Shown piece by piece: positions 1-7,815 of a DNA stretch of 64,000 bases (positions are counted from its first letter, which is position 1; each line of letters begins with the position of its first letter). Source of the DNA: Chloroflexota bacterium (GTDB lineage: Bacteria; Chloroflexota; UBA6077; JACCZL01); NCBI GenBank assembly GCA_020850535.1, contig JADZEM010000041.1, positions 1 through 64,000 on the forward strand, written 5' to 3'. The position numbers and the translations under genes are program-made. The notes beneath the pieces are model-generated. The model did no database searches. It had not been told where the DNA came from and saw only the letters and a list, made by a program, of their open reading frames with translations.

Positions 1-178
1 GGAACGGGCGGTCGGGGGTTGAAACCCCCGCCTACAGTCACACCGTCGCTGCGCGACGGAGACCGGGAACAGCCGTCGTCCGGTGAGACTGGAGCGTCGC
101 GCAGCGACTGCAGGATCGTAGGCGGGGCTTTCAAGCCCCGACGCGGCGGCACGACCACATCAACATGCAATCGCCCTG
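1..178. mobile_element. Family A miniature element, copy 1 (cut by window edge)
   Basis: Non-coding repeat ending with the 17-bp terminal repeat AACATGCAATCGCCCTG at 162-178. Internally it has the same order of small hairpins as the complete copy at 51805-52021 (in reverse orientation): a gggttgaaaccc hairpin, a GTCGCTGCGCGACG segment facing its complement, and a ggggctttcaagcccc hairpin. The left terminus lies outside the window, so a target duplication cannot be tested. It lies 41 bp past the clpP stop codon. Confidence 0.75.
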
Positions 179-219
179 TCCGGCGACCGCCCTTTATTGA
201 TCTGGGGATGAACGGCGAG

Positions 220-900
220 CTAAACGACGCTGGAGCCGTTCGTCGAGGGCGGCGTGTCGGTCAGTCCCTCGCCCTCGGCCGGGCGCCCGACCACCGAGTC
301 TGCGATGCCGTACTCGACCGTCTCCTGCGCGCCCATCCAGAAGTCGCGTGAGAGATCCTGCCGGATCAGCTCGGTGGTGCGGCCGGTGTGGAACGAGTAG
401 ATCTCCTCCATCCGCTTCTGGATGCGGAGGATCTCGCGGGCCTGCACCTCGATGTCAGCGGCGGTTCCCTGGAAGCCGGCCGAGCCCTGGTGGATCATCA
501 CGCGGGCATTCGGCAGGACGTGGCGCTTGCCCTTCGCACCGGCCGCCAGCAACAGCGAGCCCATCGACGCCGCCAGGCCGACGCAGGTCGTCGAGACGTC
601 ACTGGGGATCAGCTGCATCGTGTCGTAGATCGCCATGCCGGCCGTCACCGAGCCGCCGGGCGAGTTGATGTACATCGAGATGTCGCGATCTGGATCCTCG
701 CGGGCGAGGTACAGCAGCTGCGCGACGATCAGGTTGGAGATGTGATCGGAGACAGGCGTCCCGAGGAAGATGATGCGCTCTTTGAGCAGCAGCGAGTAGA
801 TATCGTAGGACCGCTCACCACGGTTCGTCTGCTCGATGACCATCGGGACGTAGTTGGTCGCCGAGTGGCGCGGATCGATGATTGAGCGCGGGTCTGCCAT
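220..900 (-). CDS. clpP: ATP-dependent Clp protease proteolytic subunit
   Basis: ClpP forms the tetradecameric serine-protease chamber that degrades proteins fed by Clp ATPases in the cytoplasm. The 226-residue product has the usual family length. The nucleophile Ser112 is in AASMGS, His137 is in VMIHQ, and the probable third member is Asp182 in the RQDLSRD stretch. The NSPGG and GMAIYDTM segments are also typical. I chose the ATG at 900 because an AGGAGG ribosome-binding site sits just upstream (906-911) and the longer reading adds 34 residues unlike ClpP. No ClpX or trigger factor gene is adjacent, so it appears monocistronic. The C-terminal tail is short and Ser/Thr-rich. Confidence 0.97.
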   Translation of the reverse strand: MADPRSIIDPRHSATNYVPMVIEQTNRGERSYDIYSLLLKERIIFLGTPVSDHISNLIVAQLLYLAREDPDRDISMYINSPGGSVTAGMAIYDTMQLIPSDVSTTCVGLAASMGSLLLAAGAKGKRHVLPNARVMIHQGSAGFQGTAADIEVQAREILRIQKRMEEIYSFHTGRTTELIRQDLSRDFWMGAQETVEYGIADSVVGRPAEGEGLTDTPPSTNGSSVV

Positions 901-922
901 GTGAGCCTCCTGCCAGAGTTGA

Positions 923-928
923 AGTATA
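923..928 (-). promoter_or_regulatory. Candidate -10 box for clpP
   Basis: Read on the minus strand this is TATACT, five of six matches to the sigma-70 consensus, 22 bp before the clpP start codon. No convincing -35 hexamer is visible at 16-18 bp, so only the -10 is proposed. Confidence 0.35.
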
Positions 929-1076
929 CGAGGCGCGCGCAACGCTCCCGCGAAAAGTCCGGCACACCGGTGCTGTCCTGGACGGCACAGCCGTGCGGAC
1001 AACGAGGGGCCGTGCCGCGGGAGGGACGGGCGGGCGAGATATCGGCCCGCCCCCAGCGTCAGGGCTATCGGCTGTC

Positions 1077-1142
1077 AGGGCAGTTCGAGCTGCGCATCAG
1101 GGCAGTTCGAGCTGCGCATCAGGGCAATTCGAGCTGCGCCAG
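1077..1142. repeat. 22-bp tandem repeat, three copies, over a gene 3' end
   Basis: The unit beginning AGGGCAGTTCGAGCTGCG recurs at 1077, 1099 and 1121, the third copy with small changes. The repeat covers the stop codon and last codons (AQLELP) of the glycosidase-like gene at 1119-2792, so extra copies of that gene end lie downstream of its stop. Each unit carries an internal dyad GCAG..CTGC. Confidence 0.9.
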
Positions 1143-2792
1143 CGCCCCGCTCTGCACATCCAGTTCTGCCGCGCGCTGCTCACCCCGCCCGCCGTTCGGG
1201 CGCACGGTGATCGCGTAGCGCCCCGGCGGCACCGAGAGCGCCCCGAACATGCCGGTGCCATCCGTCTCGCCGCCCAGGCTCTTGGGGCCGGAGAGATCGA
1301 CGCGCGCGCCGTCGAGGCCGGGCACGCGCAGCATCACGCTGCCGGCGCTCGCGCTCGGCTTCCAGGCGGTCGCCGGCGTCAGCGTCCGAGCCGGGAAGGG
1401 CGGCTGTCCGCCGTTGAGCGGCCCTGGCTCGGTCAGCGCGGCCCAGACCTCCGCGCCCTGGGCGCGCGAGGTGACGGTGTCGTCGCCGGCCGCCGAGGGG
1501 CGCGTCGCCGCATACGAGTAGAGCGCCACGCCGGCCGTGCCTGGGCCGTTCGGATTCTGCGCGAGCGCCCGCTTGATCTGCGCGATGCTCTCGGCCGGCT
1601 CGTTCAGGTAGAGCGCGACGGCCGGGATGATCTGCCGGCCGTAGGCATGGTTCCGCTGCCAGTCTACCCAACGGTCGAACCAGGGGCCTTGCCCGGCCGA
1701 CTCGCGGAAGTAGTTCATCGGCATGACCTGATCGACGATCCCCTCTTCGAGCCAGGAGCGCCAGTCCTGGAAGACGCTGCTGTAGCCGGCGCTGCGCTGC
1801 CAGTCGGCATCGGTGCGGGGGCCCTCGCCCCAGGGGATCGCCGCAACGCTGAGCTTGACGGTCGGCTTGACGGCCAGTGCGCCCAGGTAGATGCCGCGCA
1901 CCAACGCCGTCACCTGGTCGCGCCGCCACTGATTCCAGGCAGGATCATTCCCTGGCGGGCGGCCCTCCCGACCGTAGCGGGCGTTGAAGCGGTCGATGCT
2001 GGTCTGGTTGTAGCCCCAGCTCTGGCCGTCTGCGCGCTCGGGGTAGCGGATGTAATCCAGGTGCAGCCCGTCCACGTCGTACTCGCGCACGATGGTGAGG
2101 GCCACGTCCGTGGTGTACCGCGCGGCATCCGGGTGGCCCGGGTCCAGGAAGTACCCGCGAGACCACGTCGTACCGTCCTCGCGGCGGCTCAGCCAGTCCT
2201 CGCGGCCGGCGGCCGATGCGCCGTGCTGGTTGAAAACGTGGGCAGGATCGACCGGCGCGCGGTTCTGGCTGCCCCAGATGTTGGTGACGACGATCCAGGC
2301 ATGCACCTCGATGCGCGGCTGCTCGGCGCGGGCGCGCTCGATGAGGTAGGCCAGCGGGTCGAAGCCGGCGGCCAGCTCGGGGTCTTCGGCGCGCGGCTCC
2401 AGGCTGCGGGCGTACATCGCGTCGCCCCGCCGCCGCATCTGGACGATCAGCGCATTGACGTTGGCCCGGCGGGCGTCCGCCAGCAGCCGGTCGACCTGGG
2501 TTGGCGTCTTGAAGCCCTCGCGGTACGCATCGACCCAGAGGCCGCGGAACTCCGGGCCTGCGCCCGTCGGGTTGACGACGGCTGATGCGCCGCCCGGGCT
2601 GACCACCGCTCCGCCGCCGGCCGGGCCGGCCGCTGGCGCAGACGGGCTGGCTGGCCCCGCACCGCCCGGCGCGATGACCGGGGCCGAGCCACCGAACAAC
2701 TGGGCCTCAGCGGAGGGGACGGAGCCGAGCAGCAGCAGGGCTGCGAGCAGGCCGGCAAGGGCGATGGCCCAGGATGATCGGAGTGGCGTCAC
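1119..2792 (-). CDS. Secreted family-10-like glycosyl hydrolase (GHL10/DUF187 type)
   Basis: The 557-residue protein begins with a Sec signal peptide (hydrophobic core at residues 9-24, AEA cleavage near 30). A Pro/Gly/Ala linker follows to about residue 78. The main domain starts with EFRGLWVDAY and has the family landmarks GLHLDYIRYP and DQVMPMNYF. Such domains are TIM-barrel glycosidase-like enzymes, often found with envelope polysaccharide or lipoprotein genes. The last 80 or so residues resemble a small beta-sandwich of carboxypeptidase-regulatory type (LPPGRYAITVRP-like pattern). It is probably exported and acts on a polysaccharide, but the substrate cannot be read from sequence. The stop codon lies inside a tandem repeat. 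Confidence 0.85.
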   Translation of the reverse strand: MTPLRSSWAIALAGLLAALLLLGSVPSAEAQLFGGSAPVIAPGGAGPASPSAPAAGPAGGGAVVSPGGASAVVNPTGAGPEFRGLWVDAYREGFKTPTQVDRLLADARRANVNALIVQMRRRGDAMYARSLEPRAEDPELAAGFDPLAYLIERARAEQPRIEVHAWIVVTNIWGSQNRAPVDPAHVFNQHGASAAGREDWLSRREDGTTWSRGYFLDPGHPDAARYTTDVALTIVREYDVDGLHLDYIRYPERADGQSWGYNQTSIDRFNARYGREGRPPGNDPAWNQWRRDQVTALVRGIYLGALAVKPTVKLSVAAIPWGEGPRTDADWQRSAGYSSVFQDWRSWLEEGIVDQVMPMNYFRESAGQGPWFDRWVDWQRNHAYGRQIIPAVALYLNEPAESIAQIKRALAQNPNGPGTAGVALYSYAATRPSAAGDDTVTSRAQGAEVWAALTEPGPLNGGQPPFPARTLTPATAWKPSASAGSVMLRVPGLDGARVDLSGPKSLGGETDGTGMFGALSVPPGRYAITVRPNGGRGEQRAAELDVQSGALAQLELP

Positions 2793-3031
2793 GCGCGCGT
2801 CACCTCAGAGATGGCAGTGGCCCCTGGTCCCACGCGGCCCTTCGAGCAGACGGAAGACGAACGCGGCCTGCTGGAGGAACGGATTGGCGAGGGCGAGGGT
2901 TGCGGTCTGTCAGTGTCACGTGGGGGAACGCCTGGCGCAAGCGGCAGGGGGCGGCGTTTCGGGCGGACCTGACGGGCACGCCCAAAACTGTGACGCGCCA
3001 CGCTGTGATTTGCCGCTCAGGCGATACGCTA

Positions 3032-3454
3032 TCACTCGGCTCGGAGTCTTGTGACCGTACCTCTACCTCTTGCCGGACAATACGTGGCATGTATGGCCTC
3101 GCGGAGGATCGTGGCATGTATGGCCTCGCGGAGGATCACGGCACGCAGGCATGGACGGAGGGCGTCTGCCATCACCAGATCCACCTTCGCACCGAGTATC
3201 GCTTCGAGCCGCATCTGGATGCGTCCGAGATCGAAGAGATCGAGCTGTCGGCCCAGGTCGATCAGCAGATCGATATCGCTCGTCGGCCCTGCTTCGTCGC
3301 GCGCGACCGAGCCGAACAACGAGAGCGCTCCGACTCCCATGGCTGCCAGCTCCACGCGGTGCTCGGCGAGCAACCGCAGCACCTCATCTCGCTGCTCCCA
3401 GGGCTCAGAAGGCGTCGTCGCGCTGGCCGGAGGTGAACTCCGCCAGCCGCGCAT
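3032..3454 (-). CDS. MNT-type minimal nucleotidyltransferase
   Basis: It contains the nucleotidyltransferase signature LFGSVARDEAGPTSDIDLLI, in which the GS and the D-x-D of SDIDLL bind the nucleotide and metal. This is the fold of MntA, the antitoxin that AMPylates HEPN toxins, but no HEPN gene is adjacent. The tail contains ILREAIHAT twice in a row because of a perfect 27-bp duplication at 3084-3137. Homologues normally end close to LREAI, so the last 20 or so residues look like read-through. The start is uncertain: the annotated start overlaps the nitrile hydratase accessory gene by 50 bp, and the GTG inside RDEVLRLL is an alternative. Nothing suggests a role in nitrile metabolism. Confidence 0.75.
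   Translation of the reverse strand: MRGWRSSPPASATTPSEPWEQRDEVLRLLAEHRVELAAMGVGALSLFGSVARDEAGPTSDIDLLIDLGRQLDLFDLGRIQMRLEAILGAKVDLVMADALRPCLRAVILREAIHATILREAIHATYCPARGRGTVTRLRAE
3084..3137. repeat. Perfect 27-bp tandem duplication inside the MNT gene 3' end
   Basis: The unit starting GTGGCATGTATGGCCTCGCG occurs at 3084-3110 and again at 3111-3137 without mismatch. It is in frame and adds nine residues to the nucleotidyltransferase. Perfect identity suggests a recent event. Confidence 0.95.
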
Positions 3455-3761
3455 CCAGCTCCTCCTGGCTCACCAGCCCCTTCTCGACCAGCAGGTGCTC
3501 GAACGCCTCCAGCCAGCGCTCGTAGTACGTCGAGCTGCTGCCCGAGCGGTCCGCCTCGCCGATCTCTTCGATCAGCTCATCGCGGAACTCGTTCCATTCG
3601 AACAGGTTCCGCTCGTGCATCGAGATCGTCATGCCGAAGACGCGCGCCTCCCAGGCCGCGTCAAACACCAGCTCGCCGTTCTTGCGGGGCAGCGCTTCCG
3701 TCCCCTGCATATCGGCGATCTCGCGGCTCGGCCCCTGCGCCTCCGTACTGTCAGCCATCAT
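3405..3761 (-). CDS. Nitrile hydratase accessory/activator protein (P14K-like)
   Basis: This roughly 118-residue protein resembles the N-terminal half of nitrile hydratase beta subunits (LPRKNGELVFDAAWEARVFG, YYERWLEAFEHLLVEKGLVS). That is the hallmark of the small activator that delivers cobalt to the alpha subunit by subunit exchange. It follows the alpha gene directly. The ATG at 3761 is preceded by GAGGTGG that overlaps the alpha stop region; a GTG at 3770 is possible. The order beta-alpha-accessory is the order known from cobalt-type operons. Its 3' end overlaps the annotated start of the MNT gene. Confidence 0.88.
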   Translation of the reverse strand: MMADSTEAQGPSREIADMQGTEALPRKNGELVFDAAWEARVFGMTISMHERNLFEWNEFRDELIEEIGEADRSGSSSTYYERWLEAFEHLLVEKGLVSQEELDARLAEFTSGQRDDAF

Positions 3762-3771
3762 GCCCGCCACC

Positions 3772-4386
3772 TCAGCCGACCGCCGCCGGAGCCTGCACCT
3801 TCGCCACGCCGATCATCGAGTCGCGGGAGATCAGGTCCACCAGCTCATCTTCGGAGAGATGCTCGGTGCCGGCCGGCCGCTCCGGCAGCACCATGTAGCG
3901 CAGCTCCGAGCTGCTGTCCCAGACCCGCACCTCAACATCGTCCGGCAACTCCAGCCCGAACTCGCGCAGGACGGCGCGCGGCTCGATGACGGCCCGCGAG
4001 CGGTAGGCGAACGACTTGTACCAGGTGGGCGGCAGCCCGATCAGCTGGCTGGGGTAGCAGGAGCAGAGCGTGCAGACCACCATGTTGTGCACCATCGGCG
4101 TGTTCTCGACCACCGCCAGCAGCGCCCCGCCGAACCCCAGCTCCTCCACGGCGGACGACGCATCGGCCAGGAGCCGCTGCTTGTAGGCCGGATCGACCCA
4201 CGCCCGCGCGATCACCCGTGCGCCGTTCCGTGGCCCGATGTCGTCCTCGTACACGGAGATGACCTTGTCCACCACGTCGCTGGAGGTCAGGCCCTTCTCG
4301 ATCAGCAGCGATTCGAGTGCCCGCGCCCGCACGGACGCCGACGACTCCGGATGGCTGTGATGGCCGCTGCCGTGGTTGCCGCTCAT
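3772..4386 (-). CDS. nthA: Nitrile hydratase alpha subunit, cobalt type
   Basis: The alpha subunit holds the low-spin metal that hydrates nitriles to amides in the cytoplasm. The metal-claw motif CTLCSC is at residues 105-110. Thr in the second position is characteristic of the cobalt form; iron enzymes have CSLCSC. The following [15 protein letters not shown] segment and the 204-residue length match the family. The start ATG at 4386 has AGGAG upstream. It is transcribed after the beta gene and before the accessory gene. No amidase is present in the window, so the amide product must be handled elsewhere. Confidence 0.95.
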   Translation of the reverse strand: MSGNHGSGHHSHPESSASVRARALESLLIEKGLTSSDVVDKVISVYEDDIGPRNGARVIARAWVDPAYKQRLLADASSAVEELGFGGALLAVVENTPMVHNMVVCTLCSCYPSQLIGLPPTWYKSFAYRSRAVIEPRAVLREFGLELPDDVEVRVWDSSSELRYMVLPERPAGTEHLSEDELVDLISRDSMIGVAKVQAPAAVG

Positions 4387-4477
4387 GGATCAGCACTCCT
4401 TCGATGAACGCGCAGCAGGAAGCTCGGGTCGGATGTCGCACGCCCGGGGCGCAGCGCCCGGACGGACCTACGGAGAT

Positions 4478-5167
4478 TCAGGACGGGGAGCCAGCCGGCG
4501 GCTCCAGGTAGCTTTCCCAGAGATCGATGTACACCCGCTCGCGCGGCTCCGAGGACGGCCCCCACAGCTCCCCGCCCTCGAAGGCGACGGTGTACATCGG
4601 CTGTGGCTGCTCGCCCAGGCCGTGCGCGTGGGTGTCCGGAAAGATGTAGCTGCCCCGCACGGCGTGGATCGTGCCGCGCTTGCCACGCACGTAGCGCGGC
4701 AGCCGGGTGTGCCCGAGCGGGTGCTCGTTGCGGGTGACGACAGCGTCCCCTTCGGCGAAGCGGGGCGCAGCGCCCGGGCGCTCGTACTGGTCGCGGCCGG
4801 CGCTGGGCGTCCGGAGCACCGCGATCAGGTCCGGATCTTCGCGCCGCGGCAGCGGGGCGTCCGGCTGCTCCTGGAGCAGGCGCACCCGGGCCTCCAGCTC
4901 TTCCTGGGTGACGACGCCCTTCTCCACGAGGTTCCGCTCCAGCGAGGAGAGCCACCGCTCGTAGTAGCTGGCGGCGAGGTACTCGGCTGGCGGCATCCGC
5001 TCGATGCCGTGGCGGGACTCGTCGATGTTGATGATGCCGCGCACGCGGGTCACGCGGGACATCATGAACACCTTCTTCTCCCACTCCTCGTGAAAGACCG
5101 GCTCGTTCTCCTCGCGCACGACCGGGCCGAAGCCGTGCATGCCCCCCATGTCATGTGCGCCGTTCAT
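4478..5167 (-). CDS. nthB: Nitrile hydratase beta subunit
   Basis: The 229-residue protein starts MNGAHDMGGMHGFGPV, the typical beta N-terminus, and contains YYERWLSSLERNLVEKG. In its second half it carries the SH3-like part (GDAVVTRNEHPLGHTRLPRY, RGKRGTIHAVRG). Beta subunits pair with alpha to form the active-site pocket. A GGGGAGGAG ribosome-binding site precedes the ATG at 5167. It is the first gene of the minus-strand nitrile hydratase operon and is divergent from the lhgO gene, sharing a 269-bp intergenic region. About 90 bp separate it from the alpha gene. Confidence 0.93.
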   Translation of the reverse strand: MNGAHDMGGMHGFGPVVREENEPVFHEEWEKKVFMMSRVTRVRGIINIDESRHGIERMPPAEYLAASYYERWLSSLERNLVEKGVVTQEELEARVRLLQEQPDAPLPRREDPDLIAVLRTPSAGRDQYERPGAAPRFAEGDAVVTRNEHPLGHTRLPRYVRGKRGTIHAVRGSYIFPDTHAHGLGEQPQPMYTVAFEGGELWGPSSEPRERVYIDLWESYLEPPAGSPS

Positions 5168-5436
5168 GCTGCTCCTCCCCGGCCCCGTCGCCGTCCCTGG
5201 CCCTGTCTCTGGCCAAACCGCCTCGTTCGATGATGCGCGATGCGGCTGACGATGGCAAGCATGCGGCCAGCCGGGCGGTCACCCTGGACCCGCGCCGCGC
5301 GACGCCCGGCCGGCCGCGCCGCACGTCGTCTGAGCGAAGAGGGGTCGCGTTACCCCCGGAACGCCTGACGCCTGTCTCATCACCCTCGGGACGCTGTCAG
5401 GTACCATTTCCTCTTGAGGACGGAGGTATCTTGACG

Positions 5437-6669
5437 ATGGCCCAGCAGTGGTACGACATCGTGATTGTGGGCGGCGGTATCGTCGGCCTCGCCACGGCCC
5501 GCGAGCTGCTCAAGCGACGCCCCGGACAGCGCGTCGCAATCCTCGAGCGAGAGTCGGCGATTGGCCAGCACCAGACCGGACACAACTCGGGCGTGATCCA
5601 CGCCGGCGTCTACTACGCGCCGGGCTCCCTGAAGGCTCGCCTCTGCACCGAAGGCCGCCTCAAGACGTATGAGTACTGCGAAGAGAAGGGCATCCCCTAC
5701 GAGAAGTGCGGCAAGCTGATCGTCGCCATCGAGCCGGAGGAGCTGCCCCGTCTGGAGAACCTCTACCAGCGCGCCACCGCGAACGGCGTGCCCGGCATCC
5801 GGATGGTTGGCCCGGAGGAGATCCGCGAGATCGAGCCGCACAGCGCCGGTATCAAAGGCATCTTCTCGCCCGAGACGGGCATCGTGGACTGGAGCCGCGT
5901 GGCCGAGGCGTACGCGGACGACGTACTGGCCCTCGGCGGCGAGATCCTGACCAACTACGAGGTCGATGGCATCCGCCGCAAGGGTGACTGGGTGCTCATC
6001 AAGACCACCTTTGACGAGATCATCCCGACCCGCTACCTGATCACCTGCGCCGGCCTCCAGTCCGACCGCGTGGCCGCGATGTCTGGCGCGGACAAGAACC
6101 CGCAGATCGTGCCGTTCCGAGGCGACTACTACAAGCTCAAGCCGGAGAAGGCGTACCTCACCAGGGGCATGATCTACCCCGTGCCCGATCCACGCTACCC
6201 GTTCCTGGGCGTCCACTTCACCAAGCGGCACGACGGCGAGGTCTGGCTTGGCCCCAACGCGGTGTACGCCTTTGCGCGGCACGGCTACGGCAAGCTCGAC
6301 ATCAGCATCCGCGACAACCTGGAGACGGTGACGTTCCCCGGCTTCTGGAAGATGGTCAAGCAGCACTGGAAGATGGGCGTGGACGAGATGGTCCGCGACT
6401 TCAGCAAGAAGCTGTTTGTCGAGACCTGCCAGAAGTACGTGCCCGAGGTCACCGAGGACGACTGCGAGCCCGGCCCGTCCGGCGTGCGGGCGCAGGCGCT
6501 GGGCGCAGACGGCTCGCTGGTAGACGACTTCGTGGTGCAGACCTCGGACCGTATCTTCCACGTACGGAACGCGCCGTCGCCGGCCGCCACGTCGTCGATG
6601 GCCATCGGCCGTGCCATCGCGGACCGCGCCGAAGAGGCGTTCTCGCTGCCGCACGGCCTCAGCGTGTAG
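5437..6669 (+). CDS. lhgO: L-2-hydroxyglutarate oxidase (FAD-dependent, DAO family)
   Basis: The product (about 410 residues) opens with the FAD-binding Rossmann motif IVGGGIVGLATAREL. It then has the LhgO landmarks QTGHNSGVIHAGVYY, PGSLKARLC and, near the C-terminus, GPSGVRAQA and NAPSPAATSSMAIG. These enzymes oxidise L-2-hydroxyglutarate to 2-oxoglutarate, clearing a side product of central metabolism. GGAGG at 5422-5426 supports the ATG at 5437; a TTG at 5431 is also possible. It is followed, after a hairpin, by a phosphotriesterase-like gene on the same strand. Confidence 0.92.
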   Translation: MAQQWYDIVIVGGGIVGLATARELLKRRPGQRVAILERESAIGQHQTGHNSGVIHAGVYYAPGSLKARLCTEGRLKTYEYCEEKGIPYEKCGKLIVAIEPEELPRLENLYQRATANGVPGIRMVGPEEIREIEPHSAGIKGIFSPETGIVDWSRVAEAYADDVLALGGEILTNYEVDGIRRKGDWVLIKTTFDEIIPTRYLITCAGLQSDRVAAMSGADKNPQIVPFRGDYYKLKPEKAYLTRGMIYPVPDPRYPFLGVHFTKRHDGEVWLGPNAVYAFARHGYGKLDISIRDNLETVTFPGFWKMVKQHWKMGVDEMVRDFSKKLFVETCQKYVPEVTEDDCEPGPSGVRAQALGADGSLVDDFVVQTSDRIFHVRNAPSPAATSSMAIGRAIADRAEEAFSLPHGLSV

Positions 6670-6726
6670 GTTACAGGGGACAGGTTACAGCGAAGGCTTG
6701 ATCCCTGTCCCCTGTCCCCTGCAACC
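6669..6726 (+). terminator. Inverted repeat between lhgO and the phosphotriesterase-like gene
   Basis: GGTTACAGGGGACAGG at 6669-6684 pairs with CCTGTCCCCTGCAACC at 6711-6726 (15 of 16 positions) across a 26-base loop. The stem begins at the lhgO stop codon. It may act as a terminator or attenuator, or it may be another small repeat; no U-tract follows. Confidence 0.5.
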
Positions 6727-6753
6727 TGTCCCTGACACCTCGTGGAGGCGCGT

Positions 6754-7815
6754 GTGAGCGATACCCGTGGCAAGGTCATGACCGTCCTCGGCCCGATCGC
6801 CCCTGAGGCCCTCGGCACGACGCTCATCCACGAGCACATTCTCTTCGACCTCTCGGTGTACCACGAGCAGCGCTTCGGGCCAGGCAAGGCCGAGCCGCTG
6901 CCGGATGAGCCGCTCGGCATCCAGCACCTCCACATCCTGAAGCACAACATCGCCCGGCTGCGCGACAACGTCTTCCAGAAAGATGTCGAGACCGCCGCCA
7001 CCGAGCTTGACCAGTTCAAGGCGCTTGGCGGCAGCACGGTGGTCGAGGTGTCCAGCGGCGGCCTCATGCCCGATCCGGCCGGGCTCGTCCAGCTTGCCCA
7101 GTGGACAGGCCTGAACATCGTCGCCGGGACCGGGTACTACATCGGCGCGTCGCACCCCGCCGACCTGGCGAGCAAGAGCGTCGAGCAGGTCACGGACGAG
7201 ATGCTGCGCGACGTGCTGGAGGGCATCCCCGGCACGGGCGTCCGCGCGGGCATCCTGGGAGAGATCGGCACCACCGAGCCGCTCTCCCGCACCGAGCGCA
7301 TCGTGCTGGAGGCGACAGGGCGCGTCCAGGCGCAGACCGGCACGGCCATCGTGCTGCATCCGGACTCGTTCCACCGCACCTACAGCCAGATCACCCCGAA
7401 CCTGGACATCCTGGAGCAGGCCGGCGCAGACCTGAGCCGCGTCATCGTGAGCCACTGCGACGACCGTCTTCACCAGCATGTTGAGTCGTACCGGAAGCTG
7501 GCGGCGCGCGGGTGTACGCTGGCGTTCGACACCTTCGGCAAGCAGGCGTACTACCCGACCCGCAAGCGCCAGTACCCAAACGACGATCAGCGCATCGCCA
7601 CCATCGCGCGGCTGGTAGACGACGGGCTGGCCGGCTCGGTCACGCTGGCGCATGACGTCTGCTACAAGACCGACCTGACGCGCTGGGGCGGCGACGGCTA
7701 CGGGCACATCCTGCGGAACATCGTGCCGAGGCTGCGGGAGACCGGCGTCCCGGACACGGCGATCCAGCAGATGCTGGTGGAGAACCCGCGCCGCCTGCTG
7801 ACGCTGACCCGCTAG
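6754..7815 (+). CDS. Phosphotriesterase-family metal-dependent hydrolase (PHP-like)
   Basis: This is an amidohydrolase-superfamily TIM barrel of 353 residues. The first metal ligands are His26 and His28 in LIHEH; later ligands are likely the His of VLHPD, the His of VIVSHCDD and the Asp of LAHDVCYK. At the position of the carboxylated lysine of true phosphotriesterases the sequence reads GEIGT, i.e. Glu, as in phosphotriesterase homology proteins, so paraoxonase activity is not implied. A lactone, carbamate or similar ester is a more likely substrate. GGAGG at 6744-6748 selects the GTG at 6754 over the upstream GTG. It is just downstream of lhgO and its stop overlaps the next start (TAGTG). 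Confidence 0.87.
   Translation: MSDTRGKVMTVLGPIAPEALGTTLIHEHILFDLSVYHEQRFGPGKAEPLPDEPLGIQHLHILKHNIARLRDNVFQKDVETAATELDQFKALGGSTVVEVSSGGLMPDPAGLVQLAQWTGLNIVAGTGYYIGASHPADLASKSVEQVTDEMLRDVLEGIPGTGVRAGILGEIGTTEPLSRTERIVLEATGRVQAQTGTAIVLHPDSFHRTYSQITPNLDILEQAGADLSRVIVSHCDDRLHQHVESYRKLAARGCTLAFDTFGKQAYYPTRKRQYPNDDQRIATIARLVDDGLAGSVTLAHDVCYKTDLTRWGGDGYGHILRNIVPRLRETGVPDTAIQQMLVENPRRLLTLTR

Noticed and set aside
882-2585. A 567-codon plus-strand open frame
   Set aside because: It is antisense to the secreted glycosidase-like gene, which has a signal peptide and domain motifs; the plus frame has none.
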